NCBI RefSeq assembly: GCF_001644665.1
Contig: NZ_CP011393.1
Location: 1,200,001-1,264,000, forward strand
From: Fervidobacterium pennivorans
GTDB lineage: Bacteria; Thermotogota; Thermotogae; Thermotogales; Fervidobacteriaceae
Direction: 5' to 3'
DNA length: 64,000 nt
Part shown: positions 17,841-26,655 of the stretch, piece by piece
How the letters are laid out: every line of letters begins with the position of its first letter
Position numbering within the stretch: the first letter of the stretch is position 1
Translations under genes and position numbers: made by a program
The notes under the pieces: model-generated
The model's database searches: none
The model's input: the letters and a program-made list of their open reading frames with translations, nothing else
Told to the model about the DNA's origin: nothing

Positions 17841-18251
17841 TTATCCTTCGGATTTAAGTGCCAATTCCAAAGTTTTCCAAGGTAATAAGAAGCACTTCAC
17901 CCTCATTGGGTAATTCTTCACGTCGTAAAAATTCACAATAGGTCCCAAAACATTTCCGTCAAATTCTTTGCCGAGCATCATATTTTCTGCATTTTTCATG
18001 ATTTGCAGAGCCTCTTCTTTTGTTTTTCCTATAATTTGTTCGATCATTACATTTGTCGATGCCTGACTTATTGCACACCCGTGTCCTTCAAATTTCACAT
18101 CAGCGATTTTATCACCATCGAAAAGGAAATATAATGTGACTTCGTCCCCGCATGAGAGATTCTTACCTTCTTCGACCTTGTGTGCGTTCTCAATTTTTCC
18201 GTGGAATTTTTTAAGCTTGGAATAGTCCATTATGAATTCTGAATATATCAT
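17841..18251 (-). CDS. sufU: Iron-sulfur assembly protein, SufU/IscU type
   Basis: 136 residues. The three family cysteines are present in NLSCGDEV, GHGCAISQAS and MRVKCFLLPW, with Asp in SCGD. In SufU proteins these bind zinc or a cluster and accept persulfide from SufS. It is the last gene of the suf operon: its ATG overlaps the sufS stop (ATGA), so translation is coupled. No SufE or SufA is nearby, so SufU is the probable sulfur acceptor in this system. Confidence 0.92.
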   Translation of the reverse strand: MIYSEFIMDYSKLKKFHGKIENAHKVEEGKNLSCGDEVTLYFLFDGDKIADVKFEGHGCAISQASTNVMIEQIIGKTKEEALQIMKNAENMMLGKEFDGNVLGPIVNFYDVKNYPMRVKCFLLPWKTLELALKSEG

Positions 18252-19507
18252 TCAAACCACCTCTTTATATATTTTAATCCTTCGATTAGGATATCTATAT
18301 CTTCCTTCGTGTTGTAAAAATACACACTCGCTCTAACTGTGGAATTTGGGAAATCTATCTTTGAACCACGTGCTAATACACTCATCAGTGGCTGTGCGCA
18401 ATGGTGTCCGCTCCTTGTTGCAACTCCAAAATTTTCATCAAGTATGTGAGATACATCATGCGGATGGATTCCTTTCACATTAAATGATACCAAAGATTTG
18501 TGGGATTCATCTATGGGTCCGTAGATTTCCACAAAATCAAGTTCTAATAATTTTTCCATCAAGTATTTCGACAGTTCTTCAACGTGCTTTTCTATTTTGT
18601 CAAATCCAATACTTTCAAGATAATCTATCGTGTATCCAAATCCAACGGCACCTGCGATATGTTGTGTTCCCGCCTCAAATTTGTACGGAAGGATATTGAA
18701 AGTAACATCCTCGAATGTAACCTTGTCTATCATCTCTCCACCGTACAGGAATGGTTCTAAACTTTCCAGTAGTTCTCTCTTCCCATAAAGGACACCAATG
18801 CCTGTTGGAGCTATCATCTTGTGACCAGAAAAGACTAAGAAATCTATATCTAGCTTTTCAACATCAATTCTTTTGTGGGGCACAAGTTGCGCACCGTCAA
18901 CTATGAGAAGTGAGTCTTTGAATGTTTCCCTAATCAATTCCAATGGCATTTCTTGACCTGTAACGTTTGATTGACCGGTTATCGAAACCACTTTTGGATT
19001 TTTCAATTTCGCTTTTAGAATAGCATCCGTTGTAATGACACCTTTATCATCTGCTTCTATATATTCCACCTTGAAGCCATAAAACTTTGAAAGCCTTACC
19101 CATGGAACAAGATTTGCATGGTGTTCAACTTGAGACAAAAGAACCGTATCTTCGGAATTCAGCATACCACTTCTTACAAGTGAATTAACTAAGAAGTTTA
19201 TTCCCATGGTTGTTCCACTTGTGAAAATAACTTCTTCAGTGCTTGAATTAAGGAATTTTGCTATTTTTTCTCTTGCTTGTTCATATGCAACTGTTGCCTC
19301 AGTCGCAAGCGTATGCACAGCTCTGTGGATGTTAGAGTAGTGGTAAAGGTAAAAATCCGTCATCTTTTCGATGACGGATTTGCTTTTAAGAGTACTTGCA
19401 GCATTATCCAGATAGACTAACCGTTTTCCATTTACCTCTCTTTTCAACACAGGAAAGTCTTCAAGTATTTTGAGAAACTCTTCAGCCGAGAACACTGTCG
19501 AGTGCAT
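18248..19507 (-). CDS. sufS: Cysteine desulfurase
   Basis: 419 residues, group II desulfurase. The PLP lysine lies in FLVFSGHKMIAPTGIGVLYG (about residue 228); the catalytic Cys is in RSGHHCAQPLM (about residue 366). YLDNAAS and NIHRAVHTLATEAT are also conserved. It converts cysteine to alanine and passes sulfur to SufU. ATG 19507 is chosen; AAGGGG lies nine bases upstream, inside sufD, with which it overlaps by 26 bases. Confidence 0.95.
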   Translation of the reverse strand: MHSTVFSAEEFLKILEDFPVLKREVNGKRLVYLDNAASTLKSKSVIEKMTDFYLYHYSNIHRAVHTLATEATVAYEQAREKIAKFLNSSTEEVIFTSGTTMGINFLVNSLVRSGMLNSEDTVLLSQVEHHANLVPWVRLSKFYGFKVEYIEADDKGVITTDAILKAKLKNPKVVSITGQSNVTGQEMPLELIRETFKDSLLIVDGAQLVPHKRIDVEKLDIDFLVFSGHKMIAPTGIGVLYGKRELLESLEPFLYGGEMIDKVTFEDVTFNILPYKFEAGTQHIAGAVGFGYTIDYLESIGFDKIEKHVEELSKYLMEKLLELDFVEIYGPIDESHKSLVSFNVKGIHPHDVSHILDENFGVATRSGHHCAQPLMSVLARGSKIDFPNSTVRASVYFYNTKEDIDILIEGLKYIKRWFE

Positions 19508-20624
19508 GCTCAACGACCCCTTCCAGATTGTATCGTTTTAGTTCATCTTTCAGTGTCTCAAAGACCCCGCGAACAATCATCTTTTGAGCGTCTTCTTTGG
19601 GTATACCTCTGCTCATCAGGTAAAAAACCATGTTCTCATCTATTGGAGAACTACTTGCCGCATGTGATGCGACGACATCGTTTTCATCAACCATGAGACT
19701 TGGTATTGCCTCAACTTTTGCTTTAAGCGACATCAAAGTGGCATGGTTACTTTGATGGGCTTCCACTTCTTTTGCACCGCTTAGAATATCCATTATACCT
19801 CTGAAAACTACCTTTGCTTCGTCTGTAAGTACGCCCTTTGCATCAACATTTCCATAGCTGTTTGGTTTATAAAATCTCATGAGGTACAGTATATCGATAA
19901 CTGTTTTTTCATTACCAAGATAGTACGGGCGTACGTCGGCGTATGCATTTTCTGCGTTAACTCGCACACCAACGTACCCTACATTTATTTTACCACCAAA
20001 GTAGAAATCTTTAACCATTGTTTTTGAATCATTTTCGACGTCTATGAAAACATTTGAAATTAGCAAGTCGTCTTTAGAAGTTCCCAAATAGAGGTTGTAT
20101 AGATTAAGTTTTGCGTTTCTTCTCACTTTTATTCTAAGATTACCGATGAAAAATGGACGCTCAACGATTCGGACAAAATTTAACTCTCCACTTCTTACAT
20201 CAATTAGTGTGTTGTCAATTTGGCCAACGTCGTTGACAACAATCGTTGTATCGTCTTCTACAACGATATATTCTCCACTCGAAGAAAAGACATCTGCAAA
20301 CAGGACAAATTTCCTGTCAGCTCCCTCGAAGTCAAGCGTCTCTAGTAAGTTCAACCCCTCGATATCCAGTGCTTCCAAGCCTTTGTATGGTAAAACATTT
20401 GGCAATGAAAGGTTCTTTAAACCTGTCCTTTTCCACATGGGGAACTTATAGGTTAGGTATTCAGAAAGTCTTCTTATTCTCCATTCATCAAGTAGATTAT
20501 TCCCACTAGGTTTGAAATCATCAACCTTGTAATCTTCAGTATCTATTGTCTTTCTTTGAGGAACAATGGCTCGTAGATTTTGATGCTCCAATCTTAAGGT
20601 CTTTTCTATTTTCATAGTGTTCAT
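19482..20624 (-). CDS. sufD: Fe-S cluster assembly protein SufD
   Basis: 380 residues. The C-terminal beta-helix core shared with SufB is clear (VEAHQSNHATLMSLKAKVEAIPSLMVDENDVVASHAAS, then MSRGIPKEDAQKMIVRGVFE). SufD pairs with SufB and SufC in the SufBC2D scaffold. The H in ASHAASSSPIDENMVFYLMSRG matches the conserved SufD histidine. ATG 20624 is preferred, with GGTGGTG six bases upstream; the frame runs back to GTG 20636. Confidence 0.93.
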   Translation of the reverse strand: MNTMKIEKTLRLEHQNLRAIVPQRKTIDTEDYKVDDFKPSGNNLLDEWRIRRLSEYLTYKFPMWKRTGLKNLSLPNVLPYKGLEALDIEGLNLLETLDFEGADRKFVLFADVFSSSGEYIVVEDDTTIVVNDVGQIDNTLIDVRSGELNFVRIVERPFFIGNLRIKVRRNAKLNLYNLYLGTSKDDLLISNVFIDVENDSKTMVKDFYFGGKINVGYVGVRVNAENAYADVRPYYLGNEKTVIDILYLMRFYKPNSYGNVDAKGVLTDEAKVVFRGIMDILSGAKEVEAHQSNHATLMSLKAKVEAIPSLMVDENDVVASHAASSSPIDENMVFYLMSRGIPKEDAQKMIVRGVFETLKDELKRYNLEGVVEHALDSVLG

Positions 20625-20642
20625 ACCATTCACCACCCTAAT

Positions 20643-22055
20643 TTAACCTATCGAGGATTCAATTTCCATATCAACAAGCCTGTTCAATTCTATTGCGTAT
20701 TCAAATGGAAGTTCTTGGACAACTGGTTGTATGAACCCCTTAACGATAAGTCCTTTTGCTTCCAATTCACTTAGTCCTCTGCTCATAAGATAGAAAATCT
20801 GCTCATCCTTGATTCTTCCTATCTTCGCTTCATGTCCCACATCGGAGTCTGTGTTGTAAACTTCGATTATTGGAACTGTGTCACTTTTTGATTTGTTGTC
20901 TATCATAAGACCTGTACAGCTAACACTTGCTTTTGAACCTTTTGCGCTTTCCATAATTTTGAGCAGACCTCTGTAGAAAGACCAGCCCCCACCAATGCTT
21001 ATACTTCTTGCATCTACCGTAGAACGTGTATTCTTTCCTATGTGAATTACCTTTGAACCAGTATCAATATGTTGTCCAGGTCCTGCAAACGAAATTGAGA
21101 CATTTTCAGAAACGGAATTGTCACCTTTGAGTATTGTTGCAGGGTAAACCATCGTTTTGTAACTACCAAACGAACCTGATACCCAAGTCATAACTGCATC
21201 GTCTTCCGCTATTGCACGTTTGATTTCAAGGTTGAACATGTTCTTGCTCCAGTTTTGCATTGTTAAGTATTTCATCTTTGCTCCTTTTTTGACGTACACT
21301 TCGACCGTTCCGACGTGCAAATTTACAACATCATATTTTGGGGCCGTACAGCCTTCTATATAAGTTACCTCGCTACCTTCATCAGCAATTATAACCGTGT
21401 GTTCAAATTGCCCACCACCGGGGTTACCAAAAAGGAAGTAAGACTGCAAAGGCAGAGGAACCTTTACACCTTTCGGAACGTAGAGAAAAGTTCCACCGCT
21501 CCAGAGTGCTCCGTGGAGTGCAGCGTATTTGTTATCCGTTGGAGGAACGAGTTTCATGAAGTATTCTTTGACAAGGTCAGGATATTCCCTAACAGCGGTT
21601 TCAATGTCTGTGAATATAACTCCAAGTTTTTTCAATTCTTCTTTGATGTTTTTATATATCATCTCAGAATCAAATTGAGCACCGACTCCTGCTAAGTATT
21701 TCCTCTCTGCTTCCGGTATACCAAGTTTGTCGAACGCTTGTTTGATTTCTTCAGGTACTTCTTCCCATGTAGTTGTTTTTTTAGCATTGGGTTTTACATA
21801 TGGAACTATCTTTGATAAGTCCAATTCTTCACGGCTAACACCCCAGTCAGGTTCGTGCCATTTTTCGAAAATCTCAAAAGATTTAATCCTATGTTCAGTC
21901 ATCCAAGCAGGTTCGTTTTTTGCTTCTGATATTTCATATATGAGCTTTTTATTCAATCCTGCTGGCAGTTTTATCGCTGGTTTGACATTTACTTTTATTT
22001 CAAAATCTTCGCGCTTTTTTAGTTCATACAAAAGTTCATGGAGGTCGCTCATCAT
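20643..22055 (-). CDS. sufB: Fe-S cluster assembly protein SufB
   Basis: 470 residues, full length. Typical SufB segments are visible: SGGTFLYVPKGVKVPLPLQSYF, TYIEGCTAPKYDVVNLHVGTVEV, TMQNWSKNMFNLEIKRA and GHEAKIGRIKDEQIFYLMSRGLSE. SufB is the scaffold on which the cluster is built. ATG 22055 has GGGGGG upstream. It lies nine bases downstream of sufC. Confidence 0.96.
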   Translation of the reverse strand: MMSDLHELLYELKKREDFEIKVNVKPAIKLPAGLNKKLIYEISEAKNEPAWMTEHRIKSFEIFEKWHEPDWGVSREELDLSKIVPYVKPNAKKTTTWEEVPEEIKQAFDKLGIPEAERKYLAGVGAQFDSEMIYKNIKEELKKLGVIFTDIETAVREYPDLVKEYFMKLVPPTDNKYAALHGALWSGGTFLYVPKGVKVPLPLQSYFLFGNPGGGQFEHTVIIADEGSEVTYIEGCTAPKYDVVNLHVGTVEVYVKKGAKMKYLTMQNWSKNMFNLEIKRAIAEDDAVMTWVSGSFGSYKTMVYPATILKGDNSVSENVSISFAGPGQHIDTGSKVIHIGKNTRSTVDARSISIGGGWSFYRGLLKIMESAKGSKASVSCTGLMIDNKSKSDTVPIIEVYNTDSDVGHEAKIGRIKDEQIFYLMSRGLSELEAKGLIVKGFIQPVVQELPFEYAIELNRLVDMEIESSIG

Positions 22056-22064
22056 TATCCCCCC

Positions 22065-22826
22065 TTATTTGGATGAATTGGCATCAGCTGAGCCATTTAC
22101 TATCGCGTATCCCGTTTCTTCTACCTCGTATGCAAGTGATTTATCACCTGTCAATGCTATCTTACCATCGACATACACATGAACCTTATCCACATCCAAA
22201 TAATTCAAAATCCTTGCGTAGTGTGTGATTATCAACAATGAAGTGCCTTCCTCTTTTAGCTTATTAATCTGCTCTGCAACAATTCTTAACGCATCAACAT
22301 CGAGACCCGAATCAATTTCGTCCAAAATCAAAAGCTTCGGTTTCAGAAATCTAGCCTGTAATATTTCCCCTTTTTTCCTCTCTCCACCCGAAAATCCAAG
22401 GTTAACAAACCTTTCCAGGAATTCTGAGGGGAGTCCAACTTCGTTCAAAAGTGCTTTCATCTCTTTGTCGAGTTGGAAGAATGTTTTATCCTCTCCGTGC
22501 AGCTTACGGTAGGCAATTAAAAGTAGCTGGTCGAGTTTAACTCCTTCAATTTCATAAGGATTTTGGAATGTCATCATTATACCTTTTTGAGCTCTTTCGT
22601 CTGTTCTTAAATCAAGTATTGATTCACCTTCAAATAATATATCACCAGAGATAACTTCGTATTTCGGATTGCCCATAATCACATTCGCGAGCGTTGACTT
22701 ACCCGACCCATTTGGTCCCATTATCGCATGAACTTCTCCTGCACCTATTTCCAAATTTACACCTTTTAGTATAACTTTCTCTTCATCTCTCAGTTTTGCA
22801 ACCAAATCTTTTACTTGCAGCAGCAT
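22065..22826 (-). CDS. sufC: Fe-S cluster assembly ATPase SufC
   Basis: 253 residues, ABC-type ATPase without membrane segments: Walker A GPNGSGKSTLANV, signature FSGGERKKGEILQ, Walker B KLLILDEIDSGLDVDAL, and ITHYARIL. SufC drives the SufBCD scaffold. The ATG at 22826 has a perfect GGAGGTG site seven bases upstream. It is the first gene of a sufCBDSU operon with a clear promoter. Confidence 0.96.
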   Translation of the reverse strand: MLLQVKDLVAKLRDEEKVILKGVNLEIGAGEVHAIMGPNGSGKSTLANVIMGNPKYEVISGDILFEGESILDLRTDERAQKGIMMTFQNPYEIEGVKLDQLLLIAYRKLHGEDKTFFQLDKEMKALLNEVGLPSEFLERFVNLGFSGGERKKGEILQARFLKPKLLILDEIDSGLDVDALRIVAEQINKLKEEGTSLLIITHYARILNYLDVDKVHVYVDGKIALTGDKSLAYEVEETGYAIVNGSADANSSK

Positions 22827-22877
22827 AATCGCACCTCCAAAATTAGTCATTTTTATCTACTTAGTTGTTCCTAATTT

Positions 22878-22905
22878 ATTATACCATATGATGTTAGATT
22901 GTAAA
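22878..22905 (-). promoter_or_regulatory. Promoter of the suf operon
   Basis: On the minus strand, TTTACA (22905-22900) and TATAAT (22883-22878) are separated by 16 bases, about 50 bases before sufC. Confidence 0.75.
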
Positions 22906-22923
22906 GTAGACTTTGTACAAATT

Positions 22924-22952
22924 TTGAAAGATGGTGGGAGATGAGGTATAAT
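22924..22952 (+). promoter_or_regulatory. Promoter of the M48 protease gene
   Basis: TTGAAA (22924-22929), a 17-base spacer and a perfect TATAAT (22947-22952), 41 bases before the start codon. It is divergent from the suf promoter. Confidence 0.85.
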
Positions 22953-22993
22953 AATAACTAATTGAGATTATCTTAGTATAGGAGGAGATTGCG

Positions 22994-24241
22994 ATGTTGA
23001 ATTCATTCGTTTTGCTATTTTTGGTTGTAATTATTCTCAAGGTATTGTGGGATATCACACTCGAGCTTTTAAACCTGCGATACTCCACAAATTCAAATGC
23101 GAAAATACCAGATGTGCTAAAAGACAAGATTTCCGAAGAAGATTTTGAAAAGGCAAAGAGATATCTCAAAGACAGAGTTACCCTCGGAGTGGTTATGAAA
23201 ATTACTTCGCTTATTCTAACACTGGTTTACGTATTTTTCCTCTTCCCTTTTCTTGAAAAACTCATTGCGAGTAAGGGAACCTTCATAGTCCAGTCGCTGT
23301 TATTCTTTGGAATTTATGCTTTGATTGATTATTTAGTCGAACTGCCATTCAGGGTATATTCCATATTTGTCGTTGAACAAAAATACGGCTTCAATACAAC
23401 AACTCCAAAATTGTTTGTAAAAGACCAAATAATTGGAATCATACTTGGTGTTATCATAGGTGCGCCCATAATTTCCATTATGATGTGGCTTTTGAACAGG
23501 TTTAGAGTCTGGTGGTGGCAACTTTCGATACTATCGTTCGTATTTTTGTTGTTTTTCATGATTATCCAACCGTTAGTTATAGCTCCTCTCTTTTACAAAT
23601 TCTCCGAATTGGACGATGAAGAGCTAAAATCGAAATTACGGGCATTGTTGGATAAGTCTGGCGTTAAGGTCCCAAATATTTACAAAATGGATGCATCAAA
23701 ACGAACAAAAAAACAAAATGCATATCTCACCGGTATTGGAAAGTCAAGACGACTTGTATTGTTCGATACGATTTTGAGCTACAATCATGATGAGGTCCTT
23801 TCCGTTGTTGGACACGAGCTTGGTCACCATGTGAGAAAGCATATACCGAAACTTTTGTTAATAAACATTGTATTCATATCATTTGTGCTTTACATTACAA
23901 ATGCAGTCTACAGAATGATTCTTGAAACAAAAGTCTTTGGTGTCTCTCAGCCATACACGGTATTTGCTTATTCTTTTTTATTCGTTTCATCGTTGATGTT
24001 CTTCTTAGAACCAATTTTGAACTATCTTTCCCGGAAGATGGAATACGAGGCTGATGAATACTCTGCCAAACTGTTAGGCACTCCAGAACCTTTGATATCT
24101 TCTTTGAAGAGATTAGTAAAGGAAAATCTATCAAATCCCAACCCAATGCCACTTTACAAGGTCTGGCATTACAACCATCCAGCACCAGAGGAGAGGATTA
24201 AAAGGTTGATGGAGATGGAGGTAGTGGGTAGAAATGGCTAG
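22994..24241 (+). CDS. M48 family CAAX-type (Ste24-like) membrane protease
   Basis: 415 residues with several membrane segments. The zinc site is GHELGHHVRKH (HExxH, about residues 274-278), with a downstream third ligand in MEYEADEYSAKL (about 352). N-terminal membrane helices and FRVYSIFVVEQKYGFNTTTPKLFVKDQI are shared with the Ste24/HtpX peptidase families. Bacterial members are thought to degrade damaged membrane proteins; the prenyl-protein role of the eukaryotic enzyme is not implied. The ATG start has AGGAGGAG upstream. Its stop overlaps the nuclease start. Confidence 0.93.
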   Translation: MLNSFVLLFLVVIILKVLWDITLELLNLRYSTNSNAKIPDVLKDKISEEDFEKAKRYLKDRVTLGVVMKITSLILTLVYVFFLFPFLEKLIASKGTFIVQSLLFFGIYALIDYLVELPFRVYSIFVVEQKYGFNTTTPKLFVKDQIIGIILGVIIGAPIISIMMWLLNRFRVWWWQLSILSFVFLLFFMIIQPLVIAPLFYKFSELDDEELKSKLRALLDKSGVKVPNIYKMDASKRTKKQNAYLTGIGKSRRLVLFDTILSYNHDEVLSVVGHELGHHVRKHIPKLLLINIVFISFVLYITNAVYRMILETKVFGVSQPYTVFAYSFLFVSSLMFFLEPILNYLSRKMEYEADEYSAKLLGTPEPLISSLKRLVKENLSNPNPMPLYKVWHYNHPAPEERIKRLMEMEVVGRNG

Positions 24242-24788
24242 AAAACGTCAAAAACAAACTGCCTCAGTAGGCAGTATCCTAATTGCAATTGTTGTAGCAC
24301 TTGTTCTGTTTTTCCAATCACAAGGTGAATACAAAAAGTGCTACGTTGTTGGAGTTGTTGATGGGGATACTTTAAAGGTAAATTTGGTGGGGGAAGAGTA
24401 CAAAGTTAGACTCATAGGGGTTAACACACCAGAGACTAACCACCCTGTTAAACATGTTGAACCATACGGACCGGAAGCAAAAGCCTTTACAAAGAAAATA
24501 CTAACAGGAAGAACAGTTTACTTAGAATTCGATGTCCAGGAAAAAGATAGATACGGAAGGCTACTTGCCTACGTTTGGCTTGAAAAACCGACTCAGATAA
24601 CGGATGAAGAAATAAGAACGAAGATGTTCAATGCGATACTTCTTCTTGAAGGCTACGCACAAGTTATGACAGTTCAGCCAAATGTAAAGTATGTAGATTA
24701 CTTTCTGCAATATCAACGCGAAGCAATGGAGTCTGGCAAATGTTTGTGGGGGCTTGTAGTTTATCAAAAAAGCAAGAAGAAAAAATAA
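24234..24788 (+). CDS. Thermonuclease-like (SNase) protein, membrane-anchored or secreted
   Basis: 184 residues: an N-terminal hydrophobic helix (about 12-27) and a staphylococcal-nuclease fold. Catalytic and Ca-binding features are visible: VVDGDTLKV, VRLIGVNTPET and DVQEKDRYGRLLAYVW. Enzymes of this family cut DNA and RNA outside the membrane. The ATG overlaps the protease stop (ATGGCTAG), so the two are co-translated. The helix has no obvious cleavage site, so it may be a permanent anchor. Confidence 0.9.
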   Translation: MARKRQKQTASVGSILIAIVVALVLFFQSQGEYKKCYVVGVVDGDTLKVNLVGEEYKVRLIGVNTPETNHPVKHVEPYGPEAKAFTKKILTGRTVYLEFDVQEKDRYGRLLAYVWLEKPTQITDEEIRTKMFNAILLLEGYAQVMTVQPNVKYVDYFLQYQREAMESGKCLWGLVVYQKSKKKK

Positions 24789-24942
24789 TTCGTGGGCATT
24801 GGTTAACTACAATGTCTTTTAAAAACCCTCTTTCTTTTCAAACATTAATATTCAAAAGTCACACGTTGTAAAGAGATGAAAAGAAACAAAAAAGGTAATA
24901 AATTAACAGAATTTACAACTTAAGTAAAACAAGCGCAGCTTT

Positions 24943-24970
24943 TTGAAACACCAACCGTTTGTGATATAAT
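24943..24970 (+). promoter_or_regulatory. Promoter upstream of transposable element copy 2
   Basis: TTGAAA (24943-24948), a 16-base spacer and TATAAT (24965-24970). It lies 22 bp before the left end of the inserted element and was probably the original promoter of the DUF3798 gene beyond it. Nothing else was seen in 24789-24942. Confidence 0.75.
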
Positions 24971-24992
24971 TGATTTGACCCACACTATTCCA

Positions 24993-25381
24993 GATAGTGT
25001 TAACTTGTAGTGATGAAAGAGTGTAAGCGTGGAAGAATGAGATTGATATTACCATTGTGAGTTTTTCAAAGATTCTTCACTACACAAAGACCTTAGACCT
25101 ATCACAAGAAGTGCATTTGGGATAAGGGAAAGGGAAGTTTTTGCGTTTGTGAGAATGGGAAAGTTTGAAAGAATGATGGCAGAGTTTGCAAAGGAATTGT
25201 TGGTTACCGTATTTGTCATGACCGTTTTTGTACAAGCTGGTGGAACCGCATTTTGGACAAGAGAGCGTTGAGTTGTTCATATCGGGATACCTCCTTTGTC
25301 GAGAGTTGGTTGGGTGGGTGCCCTCTCTTTAAAGGATAATGCGGTTTTTGGAAAGTTTCAATACTTTTAGTTAACATTATC
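24993..25381. mobile_element. Deletion-derivative insertion element (MITE-like), copy 2, with 8-bp target duplication
   Basis: 389 bp, with the same ends as copy 1 (GATAGTGTTAACT / AGTTAACATTATC inverted). Flanked by CTATTCCA on both sides (24985-24992 and 25382-25389), an exact 8-bp target duplication. The right 55-60 bp are identical to copy 1. It retains the start of a transposase gene on the minus strand. Near the right end, TTGGAA, 18 bases, then TAACAT could act as an outward promoter toward the DUF3798 gene. Confidence 0.88.
25080..25280 (-). pseudogene. Transposase N-terminal fragment (zinc ribbon)
   Basis: 66 residues beginning MNNSTLSCPKCGSTSLYKNG, with CPKC and CKLC pairs forming a zinc ribbon as in the N-termini of several DDE transposases (IS1- and IS6-related groups). 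The catalytic domain is missing; the frame ends after CTSCDRSKVFV. The 8-bp target duplication would suit either family, so the exact IS family is left open. It probably produces no active enzyme. Confidence 0.75.
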
Positions 25382-25405
25382 CTATTCCAAGGGAGGGGAT
25401 TGGGT

Positions 25406-26521
25406 ATGAAGAAACTGGCGGTATTGCTTGTGGTTGTTCTATTCATAACTTCTCTTTACGCTGCACTTGGTTTCAAGATAGGTGTTGTTACGGGAACTGT
25501 TTCACAAGGTGAGGACGAGTACAGAGGTGCGGAAAACGTTGTTAAAAAATACGGTAAAGAAATTATTCACGTAACCTATCCAGACAAGTTCATGCAAGAA
25601 CAAGAAACAACGATTGCAAGAATCGTAGAACTTGCTTACGATCCACAAGTCAAAGCGATAGTTATTTGTCAAGGTGTTCCTGGCACAACTGCAGCCATTA
25701 GAAGGGTTAAGGAAATGAGAAAAGATATTGTCTTTGTTGTTGGTGTTCCACATGAAGACCCAGCGGTTATTTCTTCTGCAGCAGACGTTATACTCGAAGT
25801 TGACACACCTGGCCGTGGAAAGACAATTGTAGAACTTGCAAAGAAGATGGGTGTTGAAACGATTATTCACTATTCCTTCCCGAGACACATGAGCTATAAA
25901 CTACTTGCTGAAAGAAAAGATATCATGGAAAAGACAGCTAAGGAAATGGGCATCAACTTCGTGTTTGTTTCTGCTCCAGACCCACTTGGTGAGCAAGGTC
26001 TTACTGGTGCACAGCAGTTTATACTTGAAGACGTTCCAAGACAACTTGCAAAATATGGTCCAAAGACTGGATTTTTCTCAACAAACTGTGGTATGCAAGA
26101 ACCACTCCAAAAAGCAATTCTCAAACACGGTGGTTATTATCTCGAACCATGCTGTCCATCCCCAACGCACGGGTTCCCAGGAACACTTGGAATTAAGATA
26201 CCAGAAGATAAGAAAGGCGATATGACATATATACTTAGGGTTGTAAACCAAAAAATCATAGAAATGGGCGGTGCGGGCAGATTCGCAACTTGGCCAGTTC
26301 CAATGAACATGCTCTTTGTTGAGGCTGGAGTAGAGATTGCTAAAGCCTTGGTCCAGAAAAAAGTTAGCCCAACTAATCTCAACGGTATAAAACTTATCGT
26401 AACAGAAGAAGCAAAGAAGAAGTATCCAAAAGCTGAATTACAGGTTAGAACTCTTGATCCTTACAAGAACTACTACATGTTCATACACAAATCAGTTATC
26501 TTTGGAGTTGACAAATTCTAA
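25406..26521 (+). CDS. DUF3798 substrate-binding protein of an ABC transporter
   Basis: 371 residues. A signal peptide (MKKLAVLLVVVLFITSLYAALG) is followed by a two-lobed binding-protein pattern (FKIGVVTGTVSQGEDEYRGAE, VKAIVICQGVPGTTAAIRR, GFFSTNCGMQEPLQKAI). I recognise it as the DUF3798 family, related in fold to sugar- and nucleoside-binding proteins. The ATPase and two permeases downstream show it feeds an ABC importer; the ligand is unknown. ATG 25406 has GGGAGGGG seven bases upstream. A terminator hairpin separates it from the ATPase, which would give the binding protein more transcript. The cysteines in NCGMQ and PCCPSP are unusual for an exported protein. Confidence 0.82.
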   Translation: MKKLAVLLVVVLFITSLYAALGFKIGVVTGTVSQGEDEYRGAENVVKKYGKEIIHVTYPDKFMQEQETTIARIVELAYDPQVKAIVICQGVPGTTAAIRRVKEMRKDIVFVVGVPHEDPAVISSAADVILEVDTPGRGKTIVELAKKMGVETIIHYSFPRHMSYKLLAERKDIMEKTAKEMGINFVFVSAPDPLGEQGLTGAQQFILEDVPRQLAKYGPKTGFFSTNCGMQEPLQKAILKHGGYYLEPCCPSPTHGFPGTLGIKIPEDKKGDMTYILRVVNQKIIEMGGAGRFATWPVPMNMLFVEAGVEIAKALVQKKVSPTNLNGIKLIVTEEAKKKYPKAELQVRTLDPYKNYYMFIHKSVIFGVDKF

Positions 26522-26548
26522 TAGGTTTAAAATTTAATTCCTGAAGTC

Positions 26549-26577
26549 AAGGTGTCGGCTACTTGCCGACACCTTTC
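26549..26577 (+). terminator. Intra-operon terminator/attenuator
   Basis: AGGTGTCGGC pairs with GCCGACACCT across a five-base loop and is followed by only a short T run. It lies between the binding protein and the ATPase genes, so it is probably a partial terminator. Confidence 0.7.
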
Positions 26578-26655
26578 AATTAAACCTTAGGACTTTTTGT
26601 TTCCTTCTTTCAAGTGTAGGACCTCTTTTAGAGCCTTTAAGTAGGGGGATGAGCT

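Noticed and set aside
24789-24942. Possible small RNA or gene in the gap after the thermonuclease
   Set aside because: No frame with a ribosome site, no terminator and no conserved structure could be seen; only a promoter lies at its right end.
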